A DNA stretch of 64,000 nt, from positions 682,001 to 746,000 of the forward strand of contig NZ_CP009302.1 in the NCBI RefSeq assembly GCF_000814825.1, written 5' to 3'. The notes under the pieces were generated by a model. The model had not been told where the DNA came from and searched no databases. It worked only from the letters and a program-made list of their open reading frames with translations. Positions 9,168 to 17,796 of the stretch are shown here, in pieces (positions within the stretch are counted from its first letter, which is position 1; each line of letters opens with the position of its first letter). The position numbers were made by a program, and so were the translations under genes. The stretch is from Berryella intestinalis. Lineage in GTDB: Bacteria; Actinomycetota; Coriobacteriia; Coriobacteriales; Eggerthellaceae.

Positions 9168-9488
9168 ATGAGTGGAATGAAGATCAAGAAGGGCGACCTC
9201 GTCAAGGTCATTGCCGGTAAGGACAAGGGCAAAGAGGGCGTCGTGCTCCGCGCGCTTCCCGAGCGCAACCGCGTCGTCGTCGAGAAGGTCAACATCGTGA
9301 AGAAGGCCCAGCGACCCACGCCGCAGAACCAGCAGGGCGGCATCATGTCGATCGAGGCCCCGCTGCACGTGTCGAACGTCATGCTGATCGATCCCGCGAC
9401 CAAGAAGCCGACCCGCATCGGTTACCGCATTAAAGAAGATGGTACGAAGGTGCGCGTTGCCAAGGTTTCCGGCAAGGATATCGATTAA
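9168..9488 (+). CDS. rplX: 50S ribosomal protein L24
   Basis: 106 residues with the KOW motif [20 protein letters not shown] and the conserved [14 protein letters not shown] stretch. The ATG follows AAAGGAGGTGCTG. An assembly initiator protein of the 50S subunit. Confidence 0.97.
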   Translation: MSGMKIKKGDLVKVIAGKDKGKEGVVLRALPERNRVVVEKVNIVKKAQRPTPQNQQGGIMSIEAPLHVSNVMLIDPATKKPTRIGYRIKEDGTKVRVAKVSGKDID

Positions 9489-9617
9489 CATAGTGAATTG
9501 CGAATTTTCCAGCCTCGTTTCGCGGGGCTGGACGTTCGCGGTTGTGGCCCCGGCAAGGCGCCGGGGACGCGGGGTCGGAAATCTCGCGTTTAATTCATCG
9601 GAAAGGAAAGCATTACC
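9489..9617 (+). promoter_or_regulatory. Structured spacer between rplX and rplE
   Basis: The 129-bp spacer is unusually long for this cluster. It can form TCCAGCC / GGCTGGA (9510-9533) and CCCCGGC / GCGCCGGGG (9549-9567) hairpins before the rplE ribosome binding site GGAAAGGAAAG. In Escherichia coli, S8 represses the spc operon by binding mRNA near the start of rplE. An analogous site here is an inference. Confidence 0.4.
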
Positions 9618-10163
9618 ATGACTCCTCGTTTGAAGGAACTCTACAAAAACGAAATCGTGGCTAAGCTCGAGTCCGAACTCGGTTTGAAGAACGTGAACCA
9701 GGTTCCCCGTCTCGAGAAGATCGTCGTGAACATGGGCGTGGGCGGCGCTGCGTCCGACTCCAAGCTGCTCGACGCGGCCATCAACGACCTGCGCGTCATC
9801 ACCGGCCAGCAGCCCTGCGTGACCCGCGCCCGCAAGTCCATCGCCGGATTCCACATCCGCGAGGGCCAGGCCATCGGCGCCAAGGTTACGCTGCGCGGCG
9901 ACCGCATGTGGGAGTTCCTCGATCGTCTTCTGGCCGTCGCCCTGCCGCGCGTGCGCGACTTCCGCGGCATCTCGCAGAAGAGCTTCGACGGTCGTGGCAA
10001 CTACTCTTTGGGCATCACCGAGCAGCTGATCTTCCCCGAGATCGATTACGACAAGATCGATCGCACCCGCGGCATGGACATCACCTTCGTCACCACCGCC
10101 GAGGAAAACGCTGCTGCGCTCGCTCTGCTCAAGGCCCTGGGCTTCCCCTTCAAGGAAGACTAG
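9618..10163 (+). CDS. rplE: 50S ribosomal protein L5
   Basis: 181 residues, [18 protein letters not shown]. The 5S rRNA-binding protein uL5, with the conserved [30 protein letters not shown] and [11 protein letters not shown] blocks. Preceded by GGAAAGGAAAG and a structured 129-bp spacer. Confidence 0.98.
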   Translation: MTPRLKELYKNEIVAKLESELGLKNVNQVPRLEKIVVNMGVGGAASDSKLLDAAINDLRVITGQQPCVTRARKSIAGFHIREGQAIGAKVTLRGDRMWEFLDRLLAVALPRVRDFRGISQKSFDGRGNYSLGITEQLIFPEIDYDKIDRTRGMDITFVTTAEENAAALALLKALGFPFKED

Positions 10164-10229
10164 ACCGCGTATCGTTCGTAGACGTTCGGGAGCCCCATGC
10201 CCCCGCGTTAATAGGAAAGAAGGAAATGC

Positions 10230-10415
10230 ATGGCTAAGAAATCGATGATCGCCAAGGCGAAGCGCGAGGCCAAGTTCTCGACGCGCGAGCACAACCGCTG
10301 CACGCGCTGCGGACGCCCCCGTGCTTACTACCGTAAGTTTGGCTTGTGCCGCGTGTGCCTGCGCGAGCTTGCCAACAAAGGCGAACTTCCTGGCGTGACC
10401 AAGTCCTCCTGGTAG
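10230..10415 (+). CDS. rpsZ: 30S ribosomal protein S14, zinc-binding type Z
   Basis: 61 residues, the short S14 form. [24 protein letters not shown] leads into the zinc site [20 protein letters not shown] (C-x2-C and C-x2-C). ATG at 10230 after AAAGAAGGAAATGC. Lies in the usual place between L5 and S8. Confidence 0.97.
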   Translation: MAKKSMIAKAKREAKFSTREHNRCTRCGRPRAYYRKFGLCRVCLRELANKGELPGVTKSSW

Positions 10416-10518
10416 GCGACCGGTATACGTTTAGGGTGTGCCCGCGCTCAGGCGTTCGCGCTACGGGTGCGAACGAACCGAGCGATGCGGTTCATCAAGG
10501 ACTAAAGGAGAATCTAGT
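10416..10518 (+). promoter_or_regulatory. Leader of rpsH with two tandem hairpins
   Basis: The 103-bp spacer contains CGTTCGC / GCGAACG (10453-10475) and GAACCG / CGGTTC (10475-10493), followed by the ribosome binding site AAAGGAG. No gene is seen. It could be a site of translational control; the function is unproven. Confidence 0.35.
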
Positions 10519-10917
10519 ATGACAATGACCGATCCAATCGCAGATATGCTTACGCGCGTGCGTAACGCAAATTCTGTCGGCAAGGACACCGTGTCCATGC
10601 CGTCGAGCAAGAAGCTCGTCGAAATCGCCCGCATCATGGAGCAGGAGGGCTACATCGCCCGCTTCGACGTGATCGACGGCGAGCCCCGCGCCACCCTTGA
10701 GATCACCCTCAAGTACGGCAACAAGAAGGCCAAGACCATCCGCGGCATCAAGCGCATCTCGAAGCCCGGCCTGCGTATCTACGCCGGCAAGGACGAGCTG
10801 CCCCGCGTTCTGGGCGGTCTGGGCACGGCAATTATTTCTACGAGCCAGGGTGTGATGGCCGACCGCGATGCGCGTAAAAAGGGCATCGGCGGCGAAGTCG
10901 TCGCATACGTCTGGTAG
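10519..10917 (+). CDS. rpsH: 30S ribosomal protein S8
   Basis: 132 residues from ATG at 10519, 9 bp after [25 protein letters not shown]. Upstream in-frame codons are not conserved. The C-terminus [31 protein letters not shown] is the universally conserved uS8 rRNA-binding part; only its ends matter here, and they are intact. Central protein of platform assembly and, in other bacteria, the repressor of this operon. Confidence 0.98.
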   Translation: MTMTDPIADMLTRVRNANSVGKDTVSMPSSKKLVEIARIMEQEGYIARFDVIDGEPRATLEITLKYGNKKAKTIRGIKRISKPGLRIYAGKDELPRVLGGLGTAIISTSQGVMADRDARKKGIGGEVVAYVW

Positions 10918-10934
10918 GAAGGGAGCGAGGTAAT

Positions 10935-11477
10935 ATGTCTCGTATCGGCAAACAGCCCATTACCGTTCCTGCTGGCGTGACGGTCACCATCGACGGTACC
11001 AAGGTCACCACCAAGGGCCCCAAAGGCGAGCTCACCCGCGAGTTCCCCTCTATGATGATCATCAAGCAGGAAGGCGACGTCATCACGGTCGAGCGTCCCG
11101 ACGACTCCCGTGAGGCGAAGAGCTACCACGGCCTGGTTCGCACGCTCGTCGCGAACATGGTCGAAGGCTCCGCCAAGGGCTTCTCCAAGAAGCTCCAGCT
11201 GGTCGGCGTCGGCTACCGCGCCGCGCTGAAGGGCAAGGATCTCGACCTCCAGCTGGGTTTCTCCCATCCCGTCGTCGTGCCCTGCCCCGAGGGCATCACC
11301 TTCGAGGTTCCCACTCAGACCGAGATCGTGGTCTCCGGCCCGAGCAAGGAACAGGTCGGCCAGGTTGCGGCCGACATCCGCAAGTGGCGCAAGCCCGAAC
11401 CCTACAAGGGCAAGGGTATCCGCTACGAGGGCGAATACGTCCGTCGTAAGCTCGGCAAGGCTGCCAAGGGCGACTAA
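10935..11477 (+). CDS. rplF: 50S ribosomal protein L6
   Basis: 180 residues, [19 protein letters not shown]. Two related domains; the C-terminal uL6 signature [18 protein letters not shown] is present. ATG at 10935, 17 bp after rpsH, with GGAAGGGAGCGAGG upstream. Confidence 0.98.
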   Translation: MSRIGKQPITVPAGVTVTIDGTKVTTKGPKGELTREFPSMMIIKQEGDVITVERPDDSREAKSYHGLVRTLVANMVEGSAKGFSKKLQLVGVGYRAALKGKDLDLQLGFSHPVVVPCPEGITFEVPTQTEIVVSGPSKEQVGQVAADIRKWRKPEPYKGKGIRYEGEYVRRKLGKAAKGD

Positions 11478-11520
11478 AGCTGCCTCGTCTGCATATGATT
11501 AAGGATTGAAGGGAATCTCA

Positions 11521-11892
11521 ATGAACACCAATTTCAAGAAGAGGCAGACAGGGCTCGTTCGCCGTCATCGTCGCGTGCGCGGCAAGATCTCCGGCACCGC
11601 AGCCCGTCCCCGCCTCTGCGTTACGCGCAGCAACAACAACATCTACGTGCAGGTCATCGACGACGTGGCTGGGAAGACCATCTGCGGCGTCTCGACCCTC
11701 GGTCCCGAGTTCAAGGAGACCGGCAAGAAGAGCGCGACGGTCGAAGGCGCTTCGGCCATCGGTTCGATCATCGGCAAGAAGGCACTCGAGGCCGGCGTCA
11801 CCGAGGTCGTGTTCGACCGCGGCGGCAACCTCTATCACGGGCGCATCAAGGCGGTTGCCGAGGGCGCTCGCGAAGCAGGCCTGAAGTTCTAG
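11521..11892 (+). CDS. rplR: 50S ribosomal protein L18
   Basis: 123 residues from ATG at 11521 ([20 protein letters not shown]), preferred to an ATG 15 bp upstream because GAAGGGAATCTC gives correct spacing. uL18 binds 5S rRNA; the motifs [20 protein letters not shown] and [20 protein letters not shown]-type ends are present. Confidence 0.97.
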   Translation: MNTNFKKRQTGLVRRHRRVRGKISGTAARPRLCVTRSNNNIYVQVIDDVAGKTICGVSTLGPEFKETGKKSATVEGASAIGSIIGKKALEAGVTEVVFDRGGNLYHGRIKAVAEGAREAGLKF

Positions 11893-11905
11893 AAGGGAAT
11901 AAGCT

Positions 11906-12433
11906 ATGGCTCGTAAACAGCAACAGGAGGCAGGCGTTCCCGAGCTCCAGGAGCGCGTCGTTTCGATCAACCGTGTGTCCAAGGTCGTCAAGGGCGGCCG
12001 CCGCATGGCGCTGACCGCTCTGGTCGTCGTCGGCGACGGCAACGGCCGCGTCGGCATCGGCCTGGGCAAGTCCAAGGAAGTTCCCGCCGCCATCTCCAAG
12101 GGCGTCGAGGATGCCAAGAAGAACATGTTCGATGTTCCCCTGACCGAGGCCAAGACGGTTCCCCACGACATCATCGGCGAGTACGGCGCGGGCCGCGTCC
12201 TCATTCGCCCGGCGATGCCCGGTACCGGCGTTATGGCCGGCGGCGCCGTCCGCGCCATCATGGAGCTCGCCGGGGTCACCGACGTCATCACCAAGTCGCT
12301 CGGCTCGACCAACTCCATGAACATCATCAAGGCGGCTGCCGAGGGCCTGAAGAACATGCAGAGCCCCGAGCAGGTCGCCGAGCGTCGCGGTCTGACCGTC
12401 GACCAGATCTTCGGCCGAAAGGAGAGCAACTAA
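11906..12433 (+). CDS. rpsE: 30S ribosomal protein S5
   Basis: 175 residues. Double-stranded-RNA-binding-like S5 N-domain ([20 protein letters not shown]) and the C-domain with [20 protein letters not shown]. Its stop codon shares a base with the rpmD ATG (TAATG), indicating translational coupling. Confidence 0.98.
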   Translation: MARKQQQEAGVPELQERVVSINRVSKVVKGGRRMALTALVVVGDGNGRVGIGLGKSKEVPAAISKGVEDAKKNMFDVPLTEAKTVPHDIIGEYGAGRVLIRPAMPGTGVMAGGAVRAIMELAGVTDVITKSLGSTNSMNIIKAAAEGLKNMQSPEQVAERRGLTVDQIFGRKESN

Positions 12434-12624
12434 TGTCCGAAGCAAAGAAGACTCTCCGCCTCACCCAGGTCAAAAGCTCGATCGGCCGCAAAGCCGATCA
12501 GGGACGCACGCTGCGCGCCCTCGGCCTCGGCCGCATCGGCAAGACCGTCGATCAGGTCGACAACGAGTCCGTTCGCGGCATGATCTTCAAGGTGAAGCAC
12601 CTCATCACCGTCGAGGAGATCTAA
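12433..12624 (+). CDS. rpmD: 50S ribosomal protein L30
   Basis: 63 residues, [20 protein letters not shown], short bacterial uL30 with TLRALGLGRIGKTVDQVDN. ATG overlaps the rpsE stop by one base. It is the last gene before an intrinsic terminator, so it ends the main ribosomal transcript. Confidence 0.96.
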   Translation: MSEAKKTLRLTQVKSSIGRKADQGRTLRALGLGRIGKTVDQVDNESVRGMIFKVKHLITVEEI

Positions 12625-12655
12625 AGTTAGCCGTTTCTCTGAATCGCTGACATTT

Positions 12656-12689
12656 AAACCCCGCTTGTTGTAGGCAAGCGGGGTTTTTT
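12656..12689 (+). terminator. Strong intrinsic terminator between rpmD and rplO
   Basis: A perfect 12-bp stem AAACCCCGCTTG / CAAGCGGGGTTT (12656-12667 with 12675-12686), a 7-nt loop and six Ts from 12684 to 12689. The position is unusual because rpmD and rplO are normally co-transcribed. Confidence 0.92.
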
Positions 12690-12693
12690 ACTT

Positions 12694-12805
12694 TATAATC
12701 GTCATGTTTTGTGCCGTATCGGCCAGGACGCGTAATGGAGTTTGCTAGCGGCGAGCTGCTAGCGCGGTCCGCAGGGGCGGGCCGAGCGAACCAAAGGAGT
12801 TCAAC
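12694..12805 (+). promoter_or_regulatory. Candidate promoter and leader of rplO-secY
   Basis: A perfect TATAAT lies at 12694-12699 in an AT-rich patch right after the terminator; the best -35 at 17-bp spacing (TAGGCA, 12671-12676) is poor and lies inside the terminator hairpin. About 100 nt of leader follow, ending in CCAAAGGAG. The promoter call rests on the -10 and on the need to transcribe rplO after the terminator. Confidence 0.6.
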
Positions 12806-13255
12806 ATGGAATTGTCCGATCTTCATCCCGCAGAGGGTTCTCGTAAGAAGCGCACGCGCGTCGGCCGCGGTCATGCAGCCGGCAAGGGCAAGACGGCCGG
12901 TCGCGGCCTGAACGGCCAGGGCTCCCGCTCCGGCGGCAAGAAGCGCGCCGGCTTCGAGGGCGGCCAGACCCCGCTCGCGCGTCGTCTGCCCAAGCTCCCC
13001 GGCTTCCGCAACATCAACCGCGTGGAGTACATCCCCGTGAACGTCAGCCGCCTCGAGGACAAGTTCGAGGCCGGCGAGGTCGTGGACGGCGAGTCCCTGA
13101 AGGCCAAGCGCATCATCAAGAATGCCGATGCTCCCGTCAAGGTTCTCGGCGACGGCGATATCACCAAGGCCCTCACCGTGAGGGTCGACAAGGTTTCCGC
13201 CACCGCCCAGGCTAAGATCGAGGCTGCCGGCGGAAAGGTCGAACTGCCTTGCTAA
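12806..13255 (+). CDS. rplO: 50S ribosomal protein L15
   Basis: 149 residues, MELSDLHPAEGSRKKRTRVGRG, with the long basic glycine-rich N-terminal extension of uL15 (GRGHAAGKGKTAGRGLNGQG) and the globular C-domain. ATG follows AAAGGAGTTCAAC. Its last 7 bases overlap the start of secY. Confidence 0.97.
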   Translation: MELSDLHPAEGSRKKRTRVGRGHAAGKGKTAGRGLNGQGSRSGGKKRAGFEGGQTPLARRLPKLPGFRNINRVEYIPVNVSRLEDKFEAGEVVDGESLKAKRIIKNADAPVKVLGDGDITKALTVRVDKVSATAQAKIEAAGGKVELPC

Positions 13256-14535
13256 GTGCGATCGTAGACGCATTCAAAGTCGCGGAGCTGCGCAAGAAGA
13301 TCCTCTTCACCCTGGGGATCCTTGCGCTGTACCGCTTCGGTGCGTACCTTCCCGTCCCGGGCATCCCGTTCCGTCAGTTCGCCGATGCGTTCGCGAACTC
13401 GGGCACGGGCGTCTCGATGACGATGCTCGACCTGTTCACCGGCGGCGCCCTGTCGCACTTCTCGGTGTTCTCCCTGGGCATCATGCCCTACATCACCGCA
13501 TCGATCATCATGCAGCTGATGCAGGGCGTCATCCCGGCGGTCGGCCGCTGGGCCAAGGACGGCGAGACCGGGCGGCGCAAGATCACCCAGACCACGCGCT
13601 ACCTCACGCTGGGCCTCGGCCTGATCAACGCCATCGGGTACCTGCTGCTGTTCCAGTCCCCGGCCTACGGCGTGCAGTTCAGCACCGAGGTGCCCCAGTG
13701 GCTTACCAGCGTCATCGTGGTGTTCACGCTGGTCGCGGGTACCGGGCTCATCATGTGGATGGGCGAGCTCATCACCCAGCGCGGTATCGGCAACGGCATG
13801 TCGCTCATCATCTTCGCGAGCATCGTATCCCGCGTGCCCTCGTCCATCTTCTCGTCGGTCACCACTAATTCCGACATGGGGACGGGCATCGCGATCACCG
13901 TGCTCATCGTGGCCGTGGTGCTCATCGCCATCCCCCTGATCATCTTCGTGGAGCGCGCGCAGCGCCGTATCCCGGTGAACTATGCCAAGCGCATGCAGGG
14001 CCGCCGGATGATGGGCGGGCAGTCCACCTACATTCCCTTCAAGGTGAATGCGGCGGGCGTCATCCCCATCATCTTCGCCAGCTGCCTTATCTACTTCCCG
14101 GCCCAGATCGCCGCGCTGTTCAACGTCGGTTGGCTGACGGCTCTGTCCAACGCCATCTCGACGGGTTGGCTGAACTGGATCCTCACGCTGCTGCTCATCG
14201 TCTTCTTCGCGTATTTCTACACCTCCATGGTGTTCAACCCCGAGGAGACGGCGGACAACCTGCGCAAGCAGGGCGGGTTCATCCCCGGTATCCGCCCCGG
14301 CACGGCGACGGTCGCCTACATCCGCAACGTCTTGCGCCGCGTGACGTTGCCGGGCGGCATCTTCATCGCGCTTATCGCGGTCGTTCCCTCGATCCTGTTC
14401 TACTTCACGAACAACCAGCTGATCCAGGCGTTCGGCGGCACCTCCATCCTCATCATGATCGGCGTTGCGCTCGATACCATGACCAAGGTGGAAAGCCAGC
14501 TGAAGATGCACAACTACGAGGGTTTCTTCAAGTAG
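13249..14535 (+). CDS. secY: Protein translocase subunit SecY
   Basis: 428 residues, ten predicted membrane helices, the channel of the SecYEG translocon. TTG at 13249, inside the end of rplO, gives MLSAIVDAFKVAELRKKILF, the usual actinobacterial SecY start; no other in-frame start fits. The plug region GGALSHFSVFSLGIMPYITASI and the cytosolic loop motifs are present. It is the last gene of the transcript and a terminator follows. The usual downstream adk-map-infA genes are not here. Confidence 0.97.
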   Translation: MLSAIVDAFKVAELRKKILFTLGILALYRFGAYLPVPGIPFRQFADAFANSGTGVSMTMLDLFTGGALSHFSVFSLGIMPYITASIIMQLMQGVIPAVGRWAKDGETGRRKITQTTRYLTLGLGLINAIGYLLLFQSPAYGVQFSTEVPQWLTSVIVVFTLVAGTGLIMWMGELITQRGIGNGMSLIIFASIVSRVPSSIFSSVTTNSDMGTGIAITVLIVAVVLIAIPLIIFVERAQRRIPVNYAKRMQGRRMMGGQSTYIPFKVNAAGVIPIIFASCLIYFPAQIAALFNVGWLTALSNAISTGWLNWILTLLLIVFFAYFYTSMVFNPEETADNLRKQGGFIPGIRPGTATVAYIRNVLRRVTLPGGIFIALIAVVPSILFYFTNNQLIQAFGGTSILIMIGVALDTMTKVESQLKMHNYEGFFK

Positions 14536-14557
14536 GGTCCTCGGATCTCGTTTTCGG

Positions 14558-14585
14558 ACGGCCTGGCTAACCCCCAGGCCGTTTT
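14558..14585 (+). terminator. Intrinsic terminator after secY
   Basis: Stem ACGGCCTGG / CCAGGCCGT (14558-14566 with 14574-14582), 7-nt loop, then Ts to 14585. Confidence 0.85.
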
Positions 14586-14603
14586 CTGTATATAGGAGTG
14601 CTC

Positions 14604-15281
14604 ATGGTGTCAATTCCGTATCTGATCTGCTCGGTTCTGGCGTTCGTACCGGGAATCGTTCTGCACGAGATGGGGCACGCCTTCGCCGCGTACAAGCTGG
14701 GCGACCCGACGGCGCGCAGCGAGGGGCGCATCTCGTTCAACCCCATCAGGCACATCGACCCGTTCGGCACGGTGATCCTCCCGGTCATGCTGATGGCGGT
14801 GAATATGCCGGTGTTCGGGTATGCGAAGCCGGTTCCGTACAACCCCTCCTATTTCAAGGATCCGCGCAAGGGCGACCTGATCGTCGGCCTGGCCGGCCCT
14901 GCGGCGAACCTGGTCCAAGCGCTCGCTGCAGCCGGCATCGCGCTGGCGCTCTTCATGTTCGCCCCGCTGTCGTCGTGGATGGACAACATCGTCTTCGGCT
15001 ACTTCTACAGCCTGTTTCTGCCGCTCTACGCGCTCATCAACCTGTACCTGATGTTCTTCAACCTGCTGCCCATCCCGCCTTTGGACGGCTCGTCCATCTT
15101 CGCTTTCATTCTTCCCGAGCGTTATCTGCCGCAGTACTATCGCGTCCAACAGTACGCGTTTCCGATCTTCATCGCGATCGTGGTGCTGGTGCCCCAGGTG
15201 CTCCATATCAATCCGTTCCGCATCTACCTCGATGCAACCGCCGGCAATATCTGGGCGCTGTTGTTTCCCTTCATGGCGTAG
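14604..15281 (+). CDS. Site-2 protease family (M50) membrane metalloprotease
   Basis: 225 residues from ATG at 14604, 5 bp after ATAGGAG. A compact polytopic protein without a PDZ domain. The zinc motif HEMGH is at about residues 23-27 in the first helix, and LPIPPLDG at about 155-162 supplies the third metal ligand, as in the minimal M50B proteases. Such enzymes cleave substrates within the membrane; the substrate is unknown. The position just upstream of scpA-scpB is common in Gram-positive genomes, which suggests co-transcription but not a shared function. Confidence 0.9.
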   Translation: MVSIPYLICSVLAFVPGIVLHEMGHAFAAYKLGDPTARSEGRISFNPIRHIDPFGTVILPVMLMAVNMPVFGYAKPVPYNPSYFKDPRKGDLIVGLAGPAANLVQALAAAGIALALFMFAPLSSWMDNIVFGYFYSLFLPLYALINLYLMFFNLLPIPPLDGSSIFAFILPERYLPQYYRVQQYAFPIFIAIVVLVPQVLHINPFRIYLDATAGNIWALLFPFMA

Positions 15282-15284
15282 CGC

Positions 15285-16094
15285 ATGGCTTTCCGCGTCA
15301 AGACAGATTCCTTCGAAGGCCCGTTCGACCTGCTGCTGTACCTCGTGAGCAAGCAGCGGGTCGACATCGGCGCGATCTCGATCACCTCCGTGGTCGATCA
15401 GTACCTCGGCGAAGTCGCGCGCATGCAGAAACTCGACCTCGATGTCGCGAGCGATTTCCTTTTAGTTGCCTCCACGTTGCTGGAGATAAAGGCGCACAGC
15501 CTGGTTCCGCGCGAGCCCGATTCCCCCGAGGACGAGGAGATCGCCGAGCTGTCACCCAGCGAAGCGCGCGACATCCTCGTCGGCCGCCTTCTGACCTACA
15601 AGCAGTTCAAGAACGCGGCGGCGGGGCTGGGGGGTCTCTACGCTGCGCGCGGCGCCATGCTCGCGCGCACGTTCGGCCCCGACGCCGATCTGCGTTCGGT
15701 TATGCCGGATTTCCTGCGCGATGTGAGCTTGGACGGGTTGGCGTACCGCGCCGCTTGCTGCTATGCCCGCCGCGAGGTGTTCCTGCTGGAATCCGAGCAT
15801 ATCGCGAGCAAGCCGATTCCCGTGGAGGTGCAGGTGCGCGCGCTCCATCGGCGCATCGCGAACCGCAAGTCGCTGCGGTTTAGCCAACTGATCGACGAGG
15901 GGTCTGCGACCCCGGTGGTGGTCGTCACGTTTCTGGCGGTCCTCGAGCTGTTCAAGCGCTCGATGGTGGATCTGACCCAAGACGAGGAGTTCGGCGATAT
16001 CCGGATCGACTACATCGAGGGTTCGGGAGAGCTCGTCTTCGATGGCGAAAGCGAGCGTTTGACGTCGTTCGAGGAGGATTTCCATGTTCGGTAA
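15285..16094 (+). CDS. scpA: Segregation and condensation protein A
   Basis: 269 residues, MAFRVKTDSFEGPFDLLLYLVSKQRVDI. The kleisin subunit that bridges the SMC dimer; the N-terminal FEGPFDLLLYL motif binds the SMC neck and the C-terminal winged helix binds the SMC cap. Starts 3 bp after the protease gene and overlaps scpB by 11 bp. Its partner smc is at 43658. Confidence 0.96.
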   Translation: MAFRVKTDSFEGPFDLLLYLVSKQRVDIGAISITSVVDQYLGEVARMQKLDLDVASDFLLVASTLLEIKAHSLVPREPDSPEDEEIAELSPSEARDILVGRLLTYKQFKNAAAGLGGLYAARGAMLARTFGPDADLRSVMPDFLRDVSLDGLAYRAACCYARREVFLLESEHIASKPIPVEVQVRALHRRIANRKSLRFSQLIDEGSATPVVVVTFLAVLELFKRSMVDLTQDEEFGDIRIDYIEGSGELVFDGESERLTSFEEDFHVR

Positions 16095-16815
16095 CCTTGA
16101 CGAGGGTCGCCTGTCGGCTGCCCTCGAGGCGCTTTTGTTCGTGACCGACGAGCCGGTCGACGCCGCAAAGCTCGCCGCCATGGTCGAAGTCGATCCCGCA
16201 CGGGTCGAAGACGAGCTGGCCTGCTTGGCCGAGCGTTTCGAGCGCGAGGGGAGGGGCCTTTCCCTTCTGAGGGTGGCCGGCGGATGGAGGCTCTACACGC
16301 ATCCCGACTTCAAGGACCTGCTGGAGAAATACGTGCTGTCGTGGGATACGCGCCGTATGTCGGAGGCGGCCCTCGAGGTGCTGGCCGTCGTCGCGTACGG
16401 CCAGCCCATCACGCGCGCCCAGATCGCCTCGGTGCGCGGGGTGAGCTCCGACTCGACGCTGAACACGCTGATCGATCGCGGATTGGTGAGGGAGGCGGGC
16501 ACGCTGGACGCTCCGGGCAACCCGACCCTGTACGCGACCTCGCGCAGCTTTCTGGAGCGCTTCGGCCTCGATTCGCCCAAGGACCTGCCGGATCTGGCCG
16601 ATTTCGCCCCCGATGCGGAAACCGTGCGCCTCATCAAGGAGCGCCTCGGCGCCACGCAGGTGGAGGTTTCCTCCCACGGCCTCGTCAAAGACGAGCACGG
16701 CGGGCTTTCCCTGTTCGATGTGGAAGAGCCCCGGCAGCCTTCGCTCGAATCGCTGTTCGGGGCCGTGGAGAAGGTCGACTTCGACAAGCTGACCTTCAAC
16801 ACCGACGACGAGTAG
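16084..16815 (+). CDS. scpB: Segregation and condensation protein B
   Basis: 243 residues. Tandem winged-helix protein (LSAALEALLFVTDEPVDAAKL, ALEVLAVVAYGQPITRAQIASVRG) that dimerises and binds the middle of ScpA. About 40 residues of acidic C-terminal tail follow the core. Overlaps scpA by 11 bp, which suggests translational coupling. Confidence 0.95.
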   Translation: MFGNLDEGRLSAALEALLFVTDEPVDAAKLAAMVEVDPARVEDELACLAERFEREGRGLSLLRVAGGWRLYTHPDFKDLLEKYVLSWDTRRMSEAALEVLAVVAYGQPITRAQIASVRGVSSDSTLNTLIDRGLVREAGTLDAPGNPTLYATSRSFLERFGLDSPKDLPDLADFAPDAETVRLIKERLGATQVEVSSHGLVKDEHGGLSLFDVEEPRQPSLESLFGAVEKVDFDKLTFNTDDE

Positions 16816-16821
16816 GCGCCC

Positions 16822-17664
16822 ATGACCGAACCGCAGAACAGGGTGGTTCCCCTTCGCCTCCAGAAATTCCTCGCGCGCGCCGGGGTGGCCTCCCGCCGGG
16901 GATCCGAGAACCTGATGACGGCGGGGAGGGTCACCGTGAACGGCGTCGTCGTCACCGAATTGGGCAGCAAGGTGGATCCGCGCATCGACGAGGTGCGCGT
17001 AGACGGCGTGCCGGTCGTCCTCTCGGCGGGCCCCACGACCATCATGCTGCACAAGCCCGCCGGGGTCATAACCACCATGAAAGACTCCCACGGGCGCGCC
17101 TGCGTGGCCGACCTGGTTCCGACCGACCGTTACCCGGGCTTGTTTCCCATCGGGCGCCTCGACGCCGATACGACGGGGCTGCTCTTGTTCTCGACCGACG
17201 GGGAGTTGGGAAACGGGCTTCTGCATCCTCGCCACCACGTCCCGAAGCGCTATATCGCGCTGGTTGAAGGGGCGCTGGCAGAAGGCGAGGTCGAGGCGCT
17301 GCGCGACGGGGTGGAGCTCGACGACGGCCCGACCCAGCCGGCTCGGGTGGATCTTTTGGCCGACCCGCGGCGCGTGGTCGAGCGATTCGGGCTGGTTCTG
17401 CCGTCGGCGCTGGCGAAAAGCGCTCGGGCGCGTCGGGAGCAGGCCGCCAAAGAGCGCGCCTTCGACTTCTCCGCGGTGCGGCTCGAGATTCGCGAAGGGC
17501 GCTACCATCAGGTAAAGCGTATGCTCGAAGCGGTGGGCCATCCCGTGGTTGCCCTGCATCGCGACGCGTTCGGCCCGATAGAGCTGGGCGGCCTTGCCCG
17601 AGGCTCGTGGCGCGTCCTGGACGAGGGGGAAGTGGCGGCGCTCAACGGGGCGCATCGCCTCTGA
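16822..17664 (+). CDS. rluB: Ribosomal large-subunit pseudouridine synthase, RsuA/RluB family
   Basis: 280 residues. An S4 RNA-binding domain at about residues 7-60 (LRLQKFLARAGVASRRGSE) is followed by the pseudouridine synthase domain; the catalytic loop is GRLDADTTGLLLFSTDGEL with the invariant Asp. The scpA-scpB-rluB order is widespread and supports 23S rRNA modification, but the target base is not provable here. A short Arg/Ala-rich insertion lies near residues 195-215 (LAKSARARREQAAKERA). Confidence 0.9.
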   Translation: MTEPQNRVVPLRLQKFLARAGVASRRGSENLMTAGRVTVNGVVVTELGSKVDPRIDEVRVDGVPVVLSAGPTTIMLHKPAGVITTMKDSHGRACVADLVPTDRYPGLFPIGRLDADTTGLLLFSTDGELGNGLLHPRHHVPKRYIALVEGALAEGEVEALRDGVELDDGPTQPARVDLLADPRRVVERFGLVLPSALAKSARARREQAAKERAFDFSAVRLEIREGRYHQVKRMLEAVGHPVVALHRDAFGPIELGGLARGSWRVLDEGEVAALNGAHRL

Positions 17665-17672
17665 GACGGCGC

Positions 17673-17706
17673 GGAGCCCCCGATCATGGCCTCGGGGGCT
17701 CCGTTT
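17673..17706 (+). terminator. Terminator hairpin after rluB
   Basis: Perfect 11-bp stem GGAGCCCCCGA / TCGGGGGCTCC (17673-17683 with 17692-17702), followed only by GTTT. Lies between convergent genes; no T-run exists on the minus side. Confidence 0.65.
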
Positions 17707-17796
17707 CGGATATGCGGCATACCGGGTGCGGCGGCCTGCGTCTGAGCCGCGTGTCGCGCCCTTTTCCGCCGATACCGCCCTGAACGCGCCGGTTCC

